Under the pieces are notes generated by a model. It was not told the DNA's origin and did not search any database. It was given only the letters and a program-made list of their open reading frames with translations. Shown here piece after piece: positions 8,711-17,700 of a stretch of 64,000 bases of DNA (its first letter is position 1; each line of letters starts with the position of its first letter). Source of the stretch: Buttiauxella ferragutiae (GTDB lineage: Bacteria; Pseudomonadota; Gammaproteobacteria; Enterobacterales; Enterobacteriaceae); NCBI RefSeq assembly GCF_001654915.1, contig NZ_LXEQ01000003.1; one strand, given 5' to 3'. The position numbers and the translations under genes are program-made.

Positions 8711-9825
8711 GCCTGTTTCTCCTTGCTGACCAACGCTTTAATGCAGTGATAAACAATTTCTAACTGCTGCGGGCTAACGCTGCGTACATCAGCTTCAATA
8801 ATGCCTTCGTTGGCTTTGTAGCCACGGAAGAAAATCGCATACTCGCCTTGCTTAAGCGCACTCACCAGTTCACTGGTGCTGGTACCAATCACCGCTTCGT
8901 CGAACTTGATTTCCGTACGCGCAATATCACGGCCAGCGGCGTCCCACACCACGCGCGCGCTGATGCCATCAAGGGTGTTGAGGTTGTCGATAAATGGCGA
9001 CATTTTTTCCACCATTTGCGCCCCGCTCTCTTTAGCCGCCGTTAAATAGTGTTCAATGGCGCAGGTCAAACCGAGGATGCCTTCTTTGCCCACTTTCATG
9101 GCACGACCAATGCCGCCGGTTTGCAGTTTCACCCACTCAACATATTGCGCCTTGCCAATCACCAGCCCGCTGGTTGGCCCTTCAATGGCTTTGGCACCGC
9201 TATAAATCACCAGATCCGCACCCGCACGGTAGTAGCACTGCAAATCTTCTTCGGCAGCCGCATCAACAATCAGTGGTAAGTTATGTTTGCGGGCTACCAC
9301 AGCGGCTTGCTCCACACTGAGCATGCTTTTCTGCACTGAGTGGTGCGATTTGATATACAGAATGGCAGCGGTGCGCGGGGAAATCGCCGCAGCGAGTTGA
9401 TCGGCCGAACATTCGTTGGCGTAACCCGCTTCCACAACTTTGCCACCACCGAGATTGACCATGGTGCCAACCGGCGCGCCGAAGTTCACATTGTGGCCCT
9501 TTGGCAGCACAATCTCGTTGTTCTCTAGTGGTGCAGCGTGCAGGTTTTCAATCAGCCAGGCGTTGTCTTTCACCAGTACCGCCGCTACGGACAGTGCGAT
9601 TCCCGCCGAGGCACAAGAGACAACCGTCGCCCCTTCCACTTCCAGCAGATTTGCGATGTAGTCCCCGGTTTTGTTCACCAGGTCTTTCATCTCAAAATAA
9701 TGATTCATACCATTAGTGACCGCATCGACCACTTCCGCACGCGGGGTAGAAACACCGAGCGCCGTCATACGGCCAGATGCATTAATCACTTGTTTTAGAT
9801 TGTATTTTTCATAAATCGAAGACAT
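8707..9825 (-). CDS. dgaE: DgaE-type PLP-dependent ammonia-lyase
   Basis: A 372-aa pyridoxal-phosphate enzyme of the SelA/DgaE type. DgaE converts D-glucosaminate-6-phosphate to 2-keto-3-deoxy-6-phosphogluconate plus ammonia. I start it at the ATG of MSSIYEKYNLKQVINASGRMT, the characteristic N-terminus; the 44 extra codons upstream overlap the previous gene and look unrelated. The fold-type I core is visible: ATVVSCASAGIALSVAAVL (cofactor-phosphate cup), DAAAEEDLQ and the likely Schiff-base Lys in VIYSGAKAIEGPTSGLVIG. It overlaps the deacetylase stop by 17 bases and the aldolase start by four, so the three enzymes are translationally linked. Confidence 0.87.
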   Translation of the reverse strand: MSSIYEKYNLKQVINASGRMTALGVSTPRAEVVDAVTNGMNHYFEMKDLVNKTGDYIANLLEVEGATVVSCASAGIALSVAAVLVKDNAWLIENLHAAPLENNEIVLPKGHNVNFGAPVGTMVNLGGGKVVEAGYANECSADQLAAAISPRTAAILYIKSHHSVQKSMLSVEQAAVVARKHNLPLIVDAAAEEDLQCYYRAGADLVIYSGAKAIEGPTSGLVIGKAQYVEWVKLQTGGIGRAMKVGKEGILGLTCAIEHYLTAAKESGAQMVEKMSPFIDNLNTLDGISARVVWDAAGRDIARTEIKFDEAVIGTSTSELVSALKQGEYAIFFRGYKANEGIIEADVRSVSPQQLEIVYHCIKALVSKEKQA

Positions 9826-10942
9826 GTTCTTCTTCCCCTTGTTCGGTTGTAAACCACTGACCAGCGCGAACGACGGCCAATGCGACCAGCAACTGCTCAC
9901 CTGCGAGCGTCTGATCTTCGGAATCGGTAAATACTGTCGGCTGGCGGCGTTTGGCAAAGATAGTCAGATCACCATCGAGGCCAACCGTCAAACGCCCTTT
10001 ATTTGCCAGGCGCAGGCCATCGGCGGCATGAGAGGTAACACAATCAATCACTTGTGGCAGCGACATGCCTATCGAGAGGAATTTTGACATCACCACCGCC
10101 AGGCTATGTACCGGGCCATTGATGCGGTTGCGGCAGTAAATATCGGAGCTGATAGTGTGTGGCAAAATCCCTTTGCTGATGGCGATTTTCGCCACTTCAA
10201 AGCTGAAACTCGCGGTGCCGTGGCCGACATCCAGACGCACGCCGCGCGCAATCGCACTGGCAATCGAGGCGCGTAATTCGCCTGCTGGCGTCAGAATGCG
10301 GTTAGGTTTGCCATTGTAGCAATGGGTGATGATATCGCCCGTGGTCAGTAAATCGGTGATTTCATCGAGATCCGGCGGGTTGTTGCCAATGTGCACCATC
10401 AGCGGCAGATCACCGTTTTCACGCTGGATTTCTTTGGCACGTTGCAGTGGTTTAATGCCGTTGGCCCCCACCACGCTGCTGCTCATACGCGCTTTAATGC
10501 CGACGATAAAACCTTCATGGCGCTGTAGCGCATCACGCACCGCAGCTTTGTCGATATTCGCCATGTCTGACAGTTCGTTTTGCGCAATCAACCCAACGCG
10601 GGAGATGTTCAGTATCGCGTAAACCTCTGTCACCGCCTTGCGCGTTAACGCGTAAAAGTCGTCAATATCGTCAGCGCCAGTACTTCCGGCATCCACCACG
10701 GTTGTCACGCCAGTGTTGATGCCGATGCTGTCGGGTTCGTCGTGATAAATCGGGGATTTTTGGTAGCAGTGAACGTGAGAATCAATCCAGCCTGCGCTGA
10801 CGTAATACTCGCCGTTGAGCTGGCGTTCTTCCTTTGCCTCGCCGCTGAATTCACCCAGCGCGGCAATTTTTCCATCCTTCAACGCGATGTCGATAACCGT
10901 ATCGTCCACCAGACACGCATTGCGCAGGATTAAATCAAACAT
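9809..10942 (-). CDS. Amidohydrolase-superfamily metallo-deacetylase (EF_0837 type)
   Basis: A 377-aa member of the amidohydrolase superfamily, similar to dihydroorotase-like or N-acyl-sugar deacetylases. The start is the ATG of MFDLILRNACLVDDTVID, preceded by a strong AAGGAG. The metal-binding HxH motif is in SAGWIDSHVHCYQKS near residue 60. Later conserved parts are VTTVVDAGSTGAD, LMVHIGNNPPDLDEI, ITHCYNGKPNRIL and LDVGHGTASFSFEVA, supplying further His and Asp ligands. In this cluster it probably removes an acyl group, most simply acetyl, to give the amino-sugar acid phosphate used by the DgaE-type lyase. The exact substrate is inference. It lies 91 bases after the DUF4310 gene, with a dispersed repeat in between. 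Confidence 0.82.
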   Translation of the reverse strand: MFDLILRNACLVDDTVIDIALKDGKIAALGEFSGEAKEERQLNGEYYVSAGWIDSHVHCYQKSPIYHDEPDSIGINTGVTTVVDAGSTGADDIDDFYALTRKAVTEVYAILNISRVGLIAQNELSDMANIDKAAVRDALQRHEGFIVGIKARMSSSVVGANGIKPLQRAKEIQRENGDLPLMVHIGNNPPDLDEITDLLTTGDIITHCYNGKPNRILTPAGELRASIASAIARGVRLDVGHGTASFSFEVAKIAISKGILPHTISSDIYCRNRINGPVHSLAVVMSKFLSIGMSLPQVIDCVTSHAADGLRLANKGRLTVGLDGDLTIFAKRRQPTVFTDSEDQTLAGEQLLVALAVVRAGQWFTTEQGEEEHVFDL

Positions 10943-10958
10943 GGTTTTCTCCTTACTG

Positions 10959-11028
10959 GCGGATGGCGCGTTGCTTATCCGCCCTACGAATGATGTTGTA
11001 GGGTGGATAAGCGCAGCGTCATCCACCA
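10959..11028. repeat. Dispersed GTAGGGTGGATAAGCG repeat, inverted pair
   Basis: Two copies of a roughly 30-base element, GGATGGCGCGTTGCTTATCC and GTAGGGTGGATAAGCGCAGC, in head-to-head orientation with the TGTAGGGTGGATAAGCG sequence. Related copies lie at 29473-29540 and, degenerate, at 18152-18227 and 63905-63984. Here the element sits inside the operon, between the transport-type genes and the deacetylase. Confidence 0.75.
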
Positions 11029-11033
11029 CTGGG

Positions 11034-11675
11034 CTACAAAGCAATCGGGAAGAACGCCCCCAGGAGCATCGCACCCAAAATTGCACCACCGGTGATCGGC
11101 TTGTTCCACAAGTAAAACAGCAGAGAACCCACCAGCGAACCGATACCGATTGGAATAGATGCGGTCATCGCACTGAGGATAATCAACGGCCCCAGGAAGC
11201 GACCGGAGGCATTACCCGCGCCCATCATCACGTCTGCGCCGTAGGTGGAATTGCTTTGGTTGATGGTGAATTTACGCGCCAGAATAATCACATAACCAAT
11301 CGCCACGCCAATCGCCAGCCCCGTCACCAGTGATGCGGCAAAGTTGGCTACCGGGAAGACAATCCCCGCGCCCAGCAACAGAGCTGGCACACCTAGCCCG
11401 ACACCGGTTTGAATCGCGCCGCCGATATCCAGAATACCGACCAGCGAACCTTCAATAATGCGCGCAAACAGGAAGCTGGCACCGAACGCCGCCACCGCGC
11501 CATACACGCCGGTATCAATCCCGGCGCGCAGCATGGAAACAAACGCCACTTCGTTAAATGCGCCGATACCGTACAGGTAGTACATGTGTGTCCCGGCGAA
11601 CACGCCGGAAGAAAGCAGGCCAACAAAAATCGGGAAAGACCAGTCGGCGTACCAAAAACCTTTATTTTCTTCCAT
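11034..11675 (-). CDS. DUF4310-family membrane protein, putative transporter subunit
   Basis: A 213-aa integral membrane protein with about six or seven hydrophobic segments. It starts MEENKGFWYADWSFPIFVGLLSSGVFAGTHMYY; I choose the ATG at 11675 over the GTG one codon upstream because AAGGAAG lies well placed before it. Glycine-rich segments such as GILDIGGAIQTGVGLGVPALLLGAG and a polar loop with GADVMMGAGNASGRFLGPL recall channel-forming subunits. The family is DUF4310 (EF_0833-like), of unknown function, and it always keeps company with DUF4311, DUF4312 and SFCGS genes as far as I remember. It follows DUF4311 by about ten bases. A role as one of two membrane subunits of a substrate importer is inference from context. 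Confidence 0.83.
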   Translation of the reverse strand: MEENKGFWYADWSFPIFVGLLSSGVFAGTHMYYLYGIGAFNEVAFVSMLRAGIDTGVYGAVAAFGASFLFARIIEGSLVGILDIGGAIQTGVGLGVPALLLGAGIVFPVANFAASLVTGLAIGVAIGYVIILARKFTINQSNSTYGADVMMGAGNASGRFLGPLIILSAMTASIPIGIGSLVGSLLFYLWNKPITGGAILGAMLLGAFFPIAL

Positions 11676-11685
11676 CACAGCTTCC

Positions 11686-12462
11686 TTATTTTCCGCTCAG
11701 CGAGTTGTGAATCAGATCGAGCCAGTTCGGCACGGTCAGATGGAAGGATTCGATCATTTTCATATCGAAGCCACGGAAGAAACCGCTCAGCACAAACAGC
11801 GCAACAATCGCCACCATCATCACTTTGGTGACGTGGTTCCAGCCGCTCTCTTCAACACCTTTACCAATCAAGATGCCCAGCACCAGGCCTGGTACGGCGT
11901 TGCCCATAATCAGTTGCGCACAGCCGCCGAAAATCGTCGCCCAGAAGCCCGATTTCTTACCGGCATCAATCGCTGCCAGCCAGAAAATGACCGGCATCAC
12001 GGTGTTAACCAGCAAGTTAGCCGCCGGAACCAGCACTTTTACCGCCGTCACCTGCAATGCCGCAGGAACCGCAGAGGCTGTGGAGTTAAGGAAAGCGACC
12101 ACAATCATGCCGATGATGCCGCAAGCGAAAGCCATCTTTTTCGGGTCGTGCAGGGTTTGGGCAACGTTACGGTTTTTCAGCATTAACGCGGCCGCACCCC
12201 AGTTAGGGATAATGCGGTGGTCAACATCCTGCGTGAAAGCACCCGCAGCAACGGAAGATGCCCAGGCGTTAAAGAAGAAGCCCAGACCAAAAGAGAAGTG
12301 TGAAGCCGGATCACCCTCACAAGAGTTTAGTTCACCGAGCGTACGAAATGCGCCCATCCCTTGAGTGGTCGGCGCATGGAACATACGTGCCGCCCCGGCG
12401 CCAACACCTACGCCAACCAGGCCGCCGATGATCAGCGATTTTATTAATATAATTAAGAACAT
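11686..12462 (-). CDS. DUF4311-family membrane protein, putative transporter subunit
   Basis: A 258-aa membrane protein beginning MFLIILIKSLIIGGLVGVGVGAGAARMFHAPTTQGMGAFRTLGELN, with an AAGGA ribosome binding site. About six or seven membrane segments follow. Polar conserved-looking stretches are NSCEGDPASHFSFGLGFFFNAWASS and AFTQDVDHRIIPNWGAAAL, which contain charged residues (Asp, His, Arg) between membrane segments that could form a substrate path. The family is DUF4311 (EF_0832-like). With DUF4310 it makes a pair of membrane subunits of similar size, reminiscent of EIIC/EIID pairs in the phosphotransferase system, though I see no sequence proof of homology. Confidence 0.83.
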   Translation of the reverse strand: MFLIILIKSLIIGGLVGVGVGAGAARMFHAPTTQGMGAFRTLGELNSCEGDPASHFSFGLGFFFNAWASSVAAGAFTQDVDHRIIPNWGAAALMLKNRNVAQTLHDPKKMAFACGIIGMIVVAFLNSTASAVPAALQVTAVKVLVPAANLLVNTVMPVIFWLAAIDAGKKSGFWATIFGGCAQLIMGNAVPGLVLGILIGKGVEESGWNHVTKVMMVAIVALFVLSGFFRGFDMKMIESFHLTVPNWLDLIHNSLSGK

Positions 12463-12485
12463 CAGTCTGTCCTTTCTGTGTGATT

Positions 12486-12782
12486 TTATTGGGGGATGAA
12501 GTCTACTTTGTCCATATTAATGGCTGTTACATTGACCGAAACATCCAACTCCACGCTGAACAATTGTTTCTCGCGCTTGAGAAAGAAGAACAAAAAGGCC
12601 TCTTTCTTCACCTGGACTCGCGCCTGAACAACCTGCACATCTTGTGGCTCAATGCGCAGCAAAATATGGGGAGAAGATTTCATCACCGAGCCCTGAACAT
12701 GATTCAGGGCGTCAGCAAAGGCTTTGGCTTTAGTGTCGCCGCGCCCTTTCACTCTCACCTTTTCGGAGAAGTGTTCTTTCAT
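12486..12782 (-). CDS. DUF4312-family small protein
   Basis: A 98-aa soluble protein of the DUF4312 (EF_0831-like) family, function unknown. It starts MKEHFSEKVRVKGRGDTKAKAFADALNHVQ; a GTG two codons upstream, overlapping the SFCGS stop codon, is an alternative start. The predicted fold is mixed: an N-terminal helix, then beta-rich strands including ILLRIEPQDVQVVQARVQVKKEAF and KQLFSVELDVSVNVTAINMDKVDF. It has no Cys, and a single His in HILLRIEP. It lies between the SFCGS and DUF4311 genes in the same leftward operon and is likely a cytoplasmic partner of the membrane subunits. Confidence 0.82.
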   Translation of the reverse strand: MKEHFSEKVRVKGRGDTKAKAFADALNHVQGSVMKSSPHILLRIEPQDVQVVQARVQVKKEAFLFFFLKREKQLFSVELDVSVNVTAINMDKVDFIPQ

Positions 12783-12784
12783 AC

Positions 12785-13147
12785 TCACTTACCGTACTTC
12801 TTGGCCCAGGCCTGAACCAGGCGCTCGCCCAGCTCTTCTTTATCCATAAAGCCGAAGCCCAGCACGTTGTTACCTTCGTTGATGGCGGTGACGCCCTCTT
12901 CCACTGAGCGCATACCGTACTTGGCTTTGTAGCCGTGTTTGGTTTGTGCCGTGATGGCACCTGCACCGCCACTGCCGCAGAAGGAGATGCCGAATGTGGC
13001 GTTCTCCGCTTTCATCACGTCACCCAGTTTCATATCAGCGGCAACGCCTGCAATAACCACGGCGCGGCCACCCGCTTTTTCGATGCCTGCTGCCACTTTT
13101 TGGCCTTTACCCAGGCGGTCGCCAATTACTACGGTAATTTGTTCCAT
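12785..13147 (-). CDS. Glycine-rich SFCGS-family protein
   Basis: A 120-aa cytoplasmic protein named for its SFCGS motif (residues 55-59, Cys57), followed by GGAGAITAQTKHGYKAKYGM. It starts at the ATG preceded by AGGAGA, giving MEQITVVIGDRLGKGQKVAAGIEKAGG. The N-terminal beta-strand/glycine-loop/helix pattern and the single Cys in a glycine-rich loop resemble PTS EIIB domains or nucleotide-binding folds. The family (EF_0830-like) has no known function. Because a PTS-type regulator and a PRD protein flank the operon, a phosphoryl-carrier role of Cys57 is a testable inference. It lies between the PRD gene (17 bases upstream) and DUF4312. Confidence 0.85.
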   Translation of the reverse strand: MEQITVVIGDRLGKGQKVAAGIEKAGGRAVVIAGVAADMKLGDVMKAENATFGISFCGSGGAGAITAQTKHGYKAKYGMRSVEEGVTAINEGNNVLGFGFMDKEELGERLVQAWAKKYGK

Positions 13148-13164
13148 TGTTATCTCCTGATTAT

Positions 13165-13482
13165 TCAAAGATTGTCTTTCGCGACTTCGAAATGCACTGA
13201 CAGCAACCACGCCTCTTCAACCGGCAGATTGCCAAACTGTTCCACTACCTCTTTTGCCATCACCAGAGAATCTTCAGAGATTTCATCAAACAGACTCTCT
13301 TCGACTTCTGGTAGCGGCTCACCGGTCAGTGACCGATGTGCCATGGCACGAACGTGGGACGTCAACATCTGAACTTGCACCGCGTTCGGTGTGATGTTTC
13401 TGTTCTTTAGCAGCGTATCGATAAACGCCAGCACCCGTTCCGTAAGCTGCGTTTGCTCGGTACTCCCGGCTTCATTAACCAT
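13165..13482 (-). CDS. Stand-alone PRD-domain protein
   Basis: A 105-aa protein consisting of one PTS regulation domain (PRD), the EF_0829-like type. PRDs are helical bundles phosphorylated on His by HPr or EIIB. Candidate histidines are in MLTSHVRAMAHRS and LLSVHFEVAK. I choose the ATG at 13482 (MVNEAGSTEQTQ) because GGAG sits six bases upstream; a GTG at 13500 adds six codons. It is the first gene of the leftward cluster, so its promoter lies in 13483-13870, where a CRP-like site is visible. It may sense or modulate transport through phosphorylation; it has no DNA-binding domain of its own. Confidence 0.8.
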   Translation of the reverse strand: MVNEAGSTEQTQLTERVLAFIDTLLKNRNITPNAVQVQMLTSHVRAMAHRSLTGEPLPEVEESLFDEISEDSLVMAKEVVEQFGNLPVEEAWLLSVHFEVAKDNL

Positions 13483-13651
13483 TACCGCTCCGTTCTTCAC
13501 ACTGCGTACCTCTTCGCTGTTAGGCTTTTAAGGTATCGGCAGAGGTTAAAGGTTTGTAGCGAGTTGTTTTCCACTTCGAAACGGAAATCGCAGCCGCATT
13601 AGTGATACGCGCCACAAAAAGTGCCCGATTCGCGATAATTCGCTGGGTTAT

Positions 13652-13667
13652 TGTGATTTCAGTCACG
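13652..13667. promoter_or_regulatory. CRP-like binding site upstream of the PRD/SFCGS operon
   Basis: TGTGATTTCAGTCACG matches the CRP consensus TGTGA-N6-TCACA at nine of ten conserved positions. It lies about 170 bases upstream of the first gene of the leftward catabolic operon, a plausible position for catabolite control if the mRNA has a leader. Confidence 0.6.
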
Positions 13668-13873
13668 GATTAGTGAGGGTGAATCTATTGGTGACAGTGA
13701 TAGTTTTTGAGCAAATTTGTGATGTGTGGGATGTTTTCGGTTAATTATTGGAAAGGCTTATGGGTGGGTATTGTTTTGGGGAGTGATTGAGATTGAGTGT
13801 TGGGTTAGTGGCAGAATCGTACCTTGCTTACATTAAATTATGTTAATAATTAGACTCAGGTCAGCAGACGAAT

Positions 13874-13981
13874 CGCCTCGTCTACCAGGTCATTGATGAA
13901 AAGATCGTTGTCTTTGTCGTTTCAGTTGGGAAAAGAGAACGTTCAGACATTTATTCAGAAGCTGTAAAATGGGTTCTCTGA
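13874..13981 (+). pseudogene. relE toxin remnant (C-terminal 35 codons)
   Basis: One frame reads RLVYQVIDEKIVVFVVSVGK and continues RERSDIYSEAVKWVL before TGA. This is nearly identical to the C-terminus of E. coli RelE as I remember it. The frame continues upstream without homology (GQQTN precedes it), and no start codon, relB gene or remaining two thirds of relE is present. It is therefore the footprint of a lost relBE module. It sits between the start of the SFCGS operon and the AT-rich leader of the first autotransporter. Confidence 0.85.
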
Positions 13982-14773
13982 ATCACGATTGGGACACCAT
14001 CATCAGAACAATCACAAGCAGCGATGTTACAGCGAGAGGGTAAATAAGAATCTATTCTTCAATATTAAATAATCGATTATGGTTTACCTGATCAAAAAAA
14101 CAACGATATTAATCGTTTTTGTCTATTTCATGATCAAATTTTTTTTCACCAAAGCATTATCCCACAATAAAACTATTGTTTTCCAAGTCTGATATATAAA
14201 GTAAAAACAAGAATAAACATTCAATACAGATAGTGAGAAGATTCTCATTCAACAATTCCAGAGAAATACTCCCCCCTCATGTAAATAAACATTTCCACAG
14301 AATACTTAAGTCAAATCAACAGACGCTAGATTTTACATCAGGATAACCGCTTGAGTATTAACAGCACCACTTAATGATTACCCTTCAATAACCCATCATT
14401 CAAAAACAAATAAAATACATTTAAAATCAATAATTTAAACAATAATAACCATTAAAAAATAATGTCGTTACTTTATATGAAATGGCCAAAAAATTCAGAC
14501 CGTAATAGCTAATGATTTCTCTTGGCTTCTCGGGAAACTTGAATAATTACACTTAACTCAAATTAATAATAATGGTGCTCAATTCCCACCGCTCTACCTG
14601 TAATGATACATTAACGGGTAACGAGTTGTATAAAAACCAAGCAAACAGCGTCTTCACATGCTGGCTTTCGCTCGTTTTTATATAGCCAGAAATTGTATTT
14701 ATTGCAACCAGAAACATGGGAATGAATCCCAATCTATTAGAGTATTAATAATAGATTCCGAGATAATAAACGC
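13982..14773. other. AT-rich intergenic leader upstream of autotransporter 1
   Basis: About 790 bases without a convincing gene. Base composition drops sharply in G+C compared with the flanking genes, with runs such as AATCAATAATTTAAAC and many A or T tracts. That is typical of H-NS-silenced promoters of surface proteins. The last 200 bases probably hold the promoter and a leader. I see no RNA gene. Confidence 0.6.
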
Positions 14774-17700
14774 ATGAAATATATTTATAAAGCGGTATCC
14801 CGCGAAGGGCTGGGCTTATTTATCGCAGCCTCGCTGTGTACGACTACTGCTCACGCTTTAATGATCAATAAAGACGATACCTTTGCTGACCTTCCTGAAA
14901 ATCCGGACGCCTTATATGTCGGTAGGAATGGAACAGGCTCGCTGATTATCAAACAAGGTGAGACTGTTGTCGCCGGGCAAACTTCCGGTGGGATCTCCGG
15001 CTCAGTACTGGGCTACGATAATGGCGACAGCGGGACGGTGGATGTCGATGGCGGCACCTGGTACGACAGTGTCACCTCCTCTAATGACCCATCGGGCAAA
15101 GGAACAACCACTGTTGGCGGCAGCGGAGATGGCACGCTAAATATTAAAAACGGCGGCAATATGTACGCCATGTTTATTAATATCGGGCAAAACGGCAGTG
15201 GTAACGGTGTCGTTAATGTCGATGGTGCCGATTCCCATTTATTTGTCACTGCGGATTCAAGCTCGGGGATCACCGTTGGGACCAACGGCACCGGGACACT
15301 AAACATCACCAACGGTGGGAAAGTGACCTCCAACTCATCATCCTCCGTTGGCCATGGTAAGAAGGCTAACGGTACCGTGAACGTCAGCGGAAAAGGTTCA
15401 AACCTCACGATTACCAGCGGCGGATTAAGTGTGGGTGGCAGCGGAACCGGCACCTTAAACGTTACCGATGGTGGCACCATCAACAGTAATGGTGGGGCCA
15501 TTGCCGCAGCATCCGGATCGACGGGCATTGCAACCGTCAGTGGCGCAGGTTCAAGCTGGGATCTCGGCGCGGATCGCACACTTTCCATTGGTTTTAGCTC
15601 CAAAGATGGCACTGAAGCCGAAAGTACCGGAACGTTGGTTGTTGCAGATCAAGGCCGCGTGGCGGCTGGAAATGGCATCAACGTGGCGGGTGATGGCAGC
15701 ACTATTTACATCGGTGCTGAAGAAGGGTCTGCTGCGACTGCTCCAGGCACACTGGAAACACCAAAAATTGATTTACTCAATGCAAGTAATACGCTGGTGT
15801 TTAACCACTCAGATACCTCAGGAAACTACCTGTTCTCGCCGAAAGTTTCAGGCAAGGGGACGGTCACCAACTTAAACGGCACAACCGTACTGACTGGCGA
15901 GAATACCTACACCGGTGGCACCACCATCAGCGGTGGCACTCTGCAACTGGGCGATGGCAGCACGGCGGGCACACTGGTTGGTGATGTCGTCAACAACAGC
16001 GAATTTGTCATCAATAACCCAGCGGAAACCACGCTGTCTGGTGTGATGTCAGGCACAGGTTCGATGACTCAACAGGGCGATGGCACCACCATTTTAACCA
16101 CCCAAAATAGCTACACCGGCAAAACCATCGTCAATGCAGGCGCGCTGCGTACCGATGAAGTTGACAGTATTGCCACCAGCAATGAAGTGAATATCAATGG
16201 CGGCGTGTTTGATCTGAACGGTAACAACCAACTGGTGAATCGCCTTGGCGGAACCGGCGGTGAAGTTCAGTTGAATGGCGCGACACTGACCGTCAACAAT
16301 GCGACAAGCGCAGATGATTCCCGCTACGCGGGCAATATTGTCGATGGCACTTCCGAAGGCAGCCTGACCAAAACCGGTGACGGTTCCCTGACGCTGACCG
16401 GTAAAACAGGCTGGACAGGCGATACCCATATCGATGGCGGCGAGTTGGTGCTTGATGGCAGCAACGGCGGCGCACAGCTAGTCAGTAATATCATCGCCAA
16501 AGACAACACTGCGCTTTCTCTGCGTAACGGTGCAAATCTGACCGGCTGGATTGACCCAACCGACGTCAACATCGATAAATCCAGTGGCTGGGATATGACA
16601 GCGGATTCGGTAGTTAACGACGTTAACCTCGCCGGGACTATCCGTTATATCGCGCCAACGACCTCACCAATGACCAGCGGACACACCCTGACGGCCAATA
16701 ACTGGCACGGCCAGGACGGTACTCTGGTGATGAACACCGTTTTGGGTGACGACGCTTCCGTGACCGACAAACTGCTGGTCAACGGTAATACCAGCGGCAA
16801 CACCTTTATGCAGATCAACAATGTTGGTGGTCACGGTGCGAAAACGGTCGAAGGCATTGAGGTTGTTGATGTCAAAGGCATGTCTGACGGTACCTTCACC
16901 AAATCAGGGCGTATTGTCGCCGGAGCGTATGACTACGACCTGGTGCAGAAAGGGGCCAACTGGTATCTGACCAGCAAGGGGGAAAAACAGCCAATAGTAC
17001 CGATTGATCCAAATAAACCTATTGCGCCACCGATCGATCCCGTCGACCCGGAAGAACCTGTTGTGCCAATTGAGCCGCCAGCAGAACTGCCAATCACCCC
17101 ACTTGAGCCGTCAAAACCTACGACGCCAGAATCAGGGCAGCAAGGTACACCGACTGTTCGCCCGGAATCAGCCAGCTATACCGCTAACCTGGCGGCAGCT
17201 AACACCATGTTTGTGACCCGACTGCATGACCGTTTAGGGGAAACTCAATATACCGATGCGCTGACCGGCGAGCAGAAAGTCACCAGCCTATGGTTACGTC
17301 AGGTTGGCGGGCATAACAACTGGAAAGACAGCAGCGGTCAGCTCAACACCCAGAGCAACCGTTACGTCGTGCAACTGGGCGGCGATCTGGCGCAGTGGAG
17401 CAACGACGGCCTGCAACGTCTGCACCTTGGGGCAATGGCGGGTTACGGCAACAACAGCAGTAATACTCACTCCAAAGTCACCGGCTATCATTCCAAAGGT
17501 TCTGTGAATGGTTACAGCGCCGGGCTTTACGCCACCTGGTATGAAAATGACGAAACACATCAGGGTACTTATGTGGATAGCTGGGCGCAGTACGGCTGGT
17601 TCAACAACGATGTGAAAGGCCAGGATATTCAGGGCGAGTCCTACAAATCAAGCGGCATCACCGCTTCCATTGAGCTGGGTTACACCCACAAACTGGGCGA

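Noticed and set aside
11409..12364. Three overlapping plus-strand frames of 140-200 codons opposite DUF4310/DUF4311
   Set aside because: Shadows of membrane-protein genes; composition rich in His, Arg and Gln with no motif.
13483..13870. A possible sigma-54 promoter for the deacetylase/lyase cluster, as in some dga operons
   Set aside because: No TGGCAC-N5-TTGC spacing is visible on the transcribed strand.
14774..14860. An extended signal peptide region (ESPR) on the autotransporters
   Set aside because: The signal peptide is only about 28 residues, too short for the conserved extension, though the first residues show slight resemblance.
15013..15612. A 199-codon Pro-rich frame antisense to autotransporter 1
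   Set aside because: It arises from reverse-reading Gly/Thr/Asn repeats; the same shadow appears in the paralogue and has no start signal.
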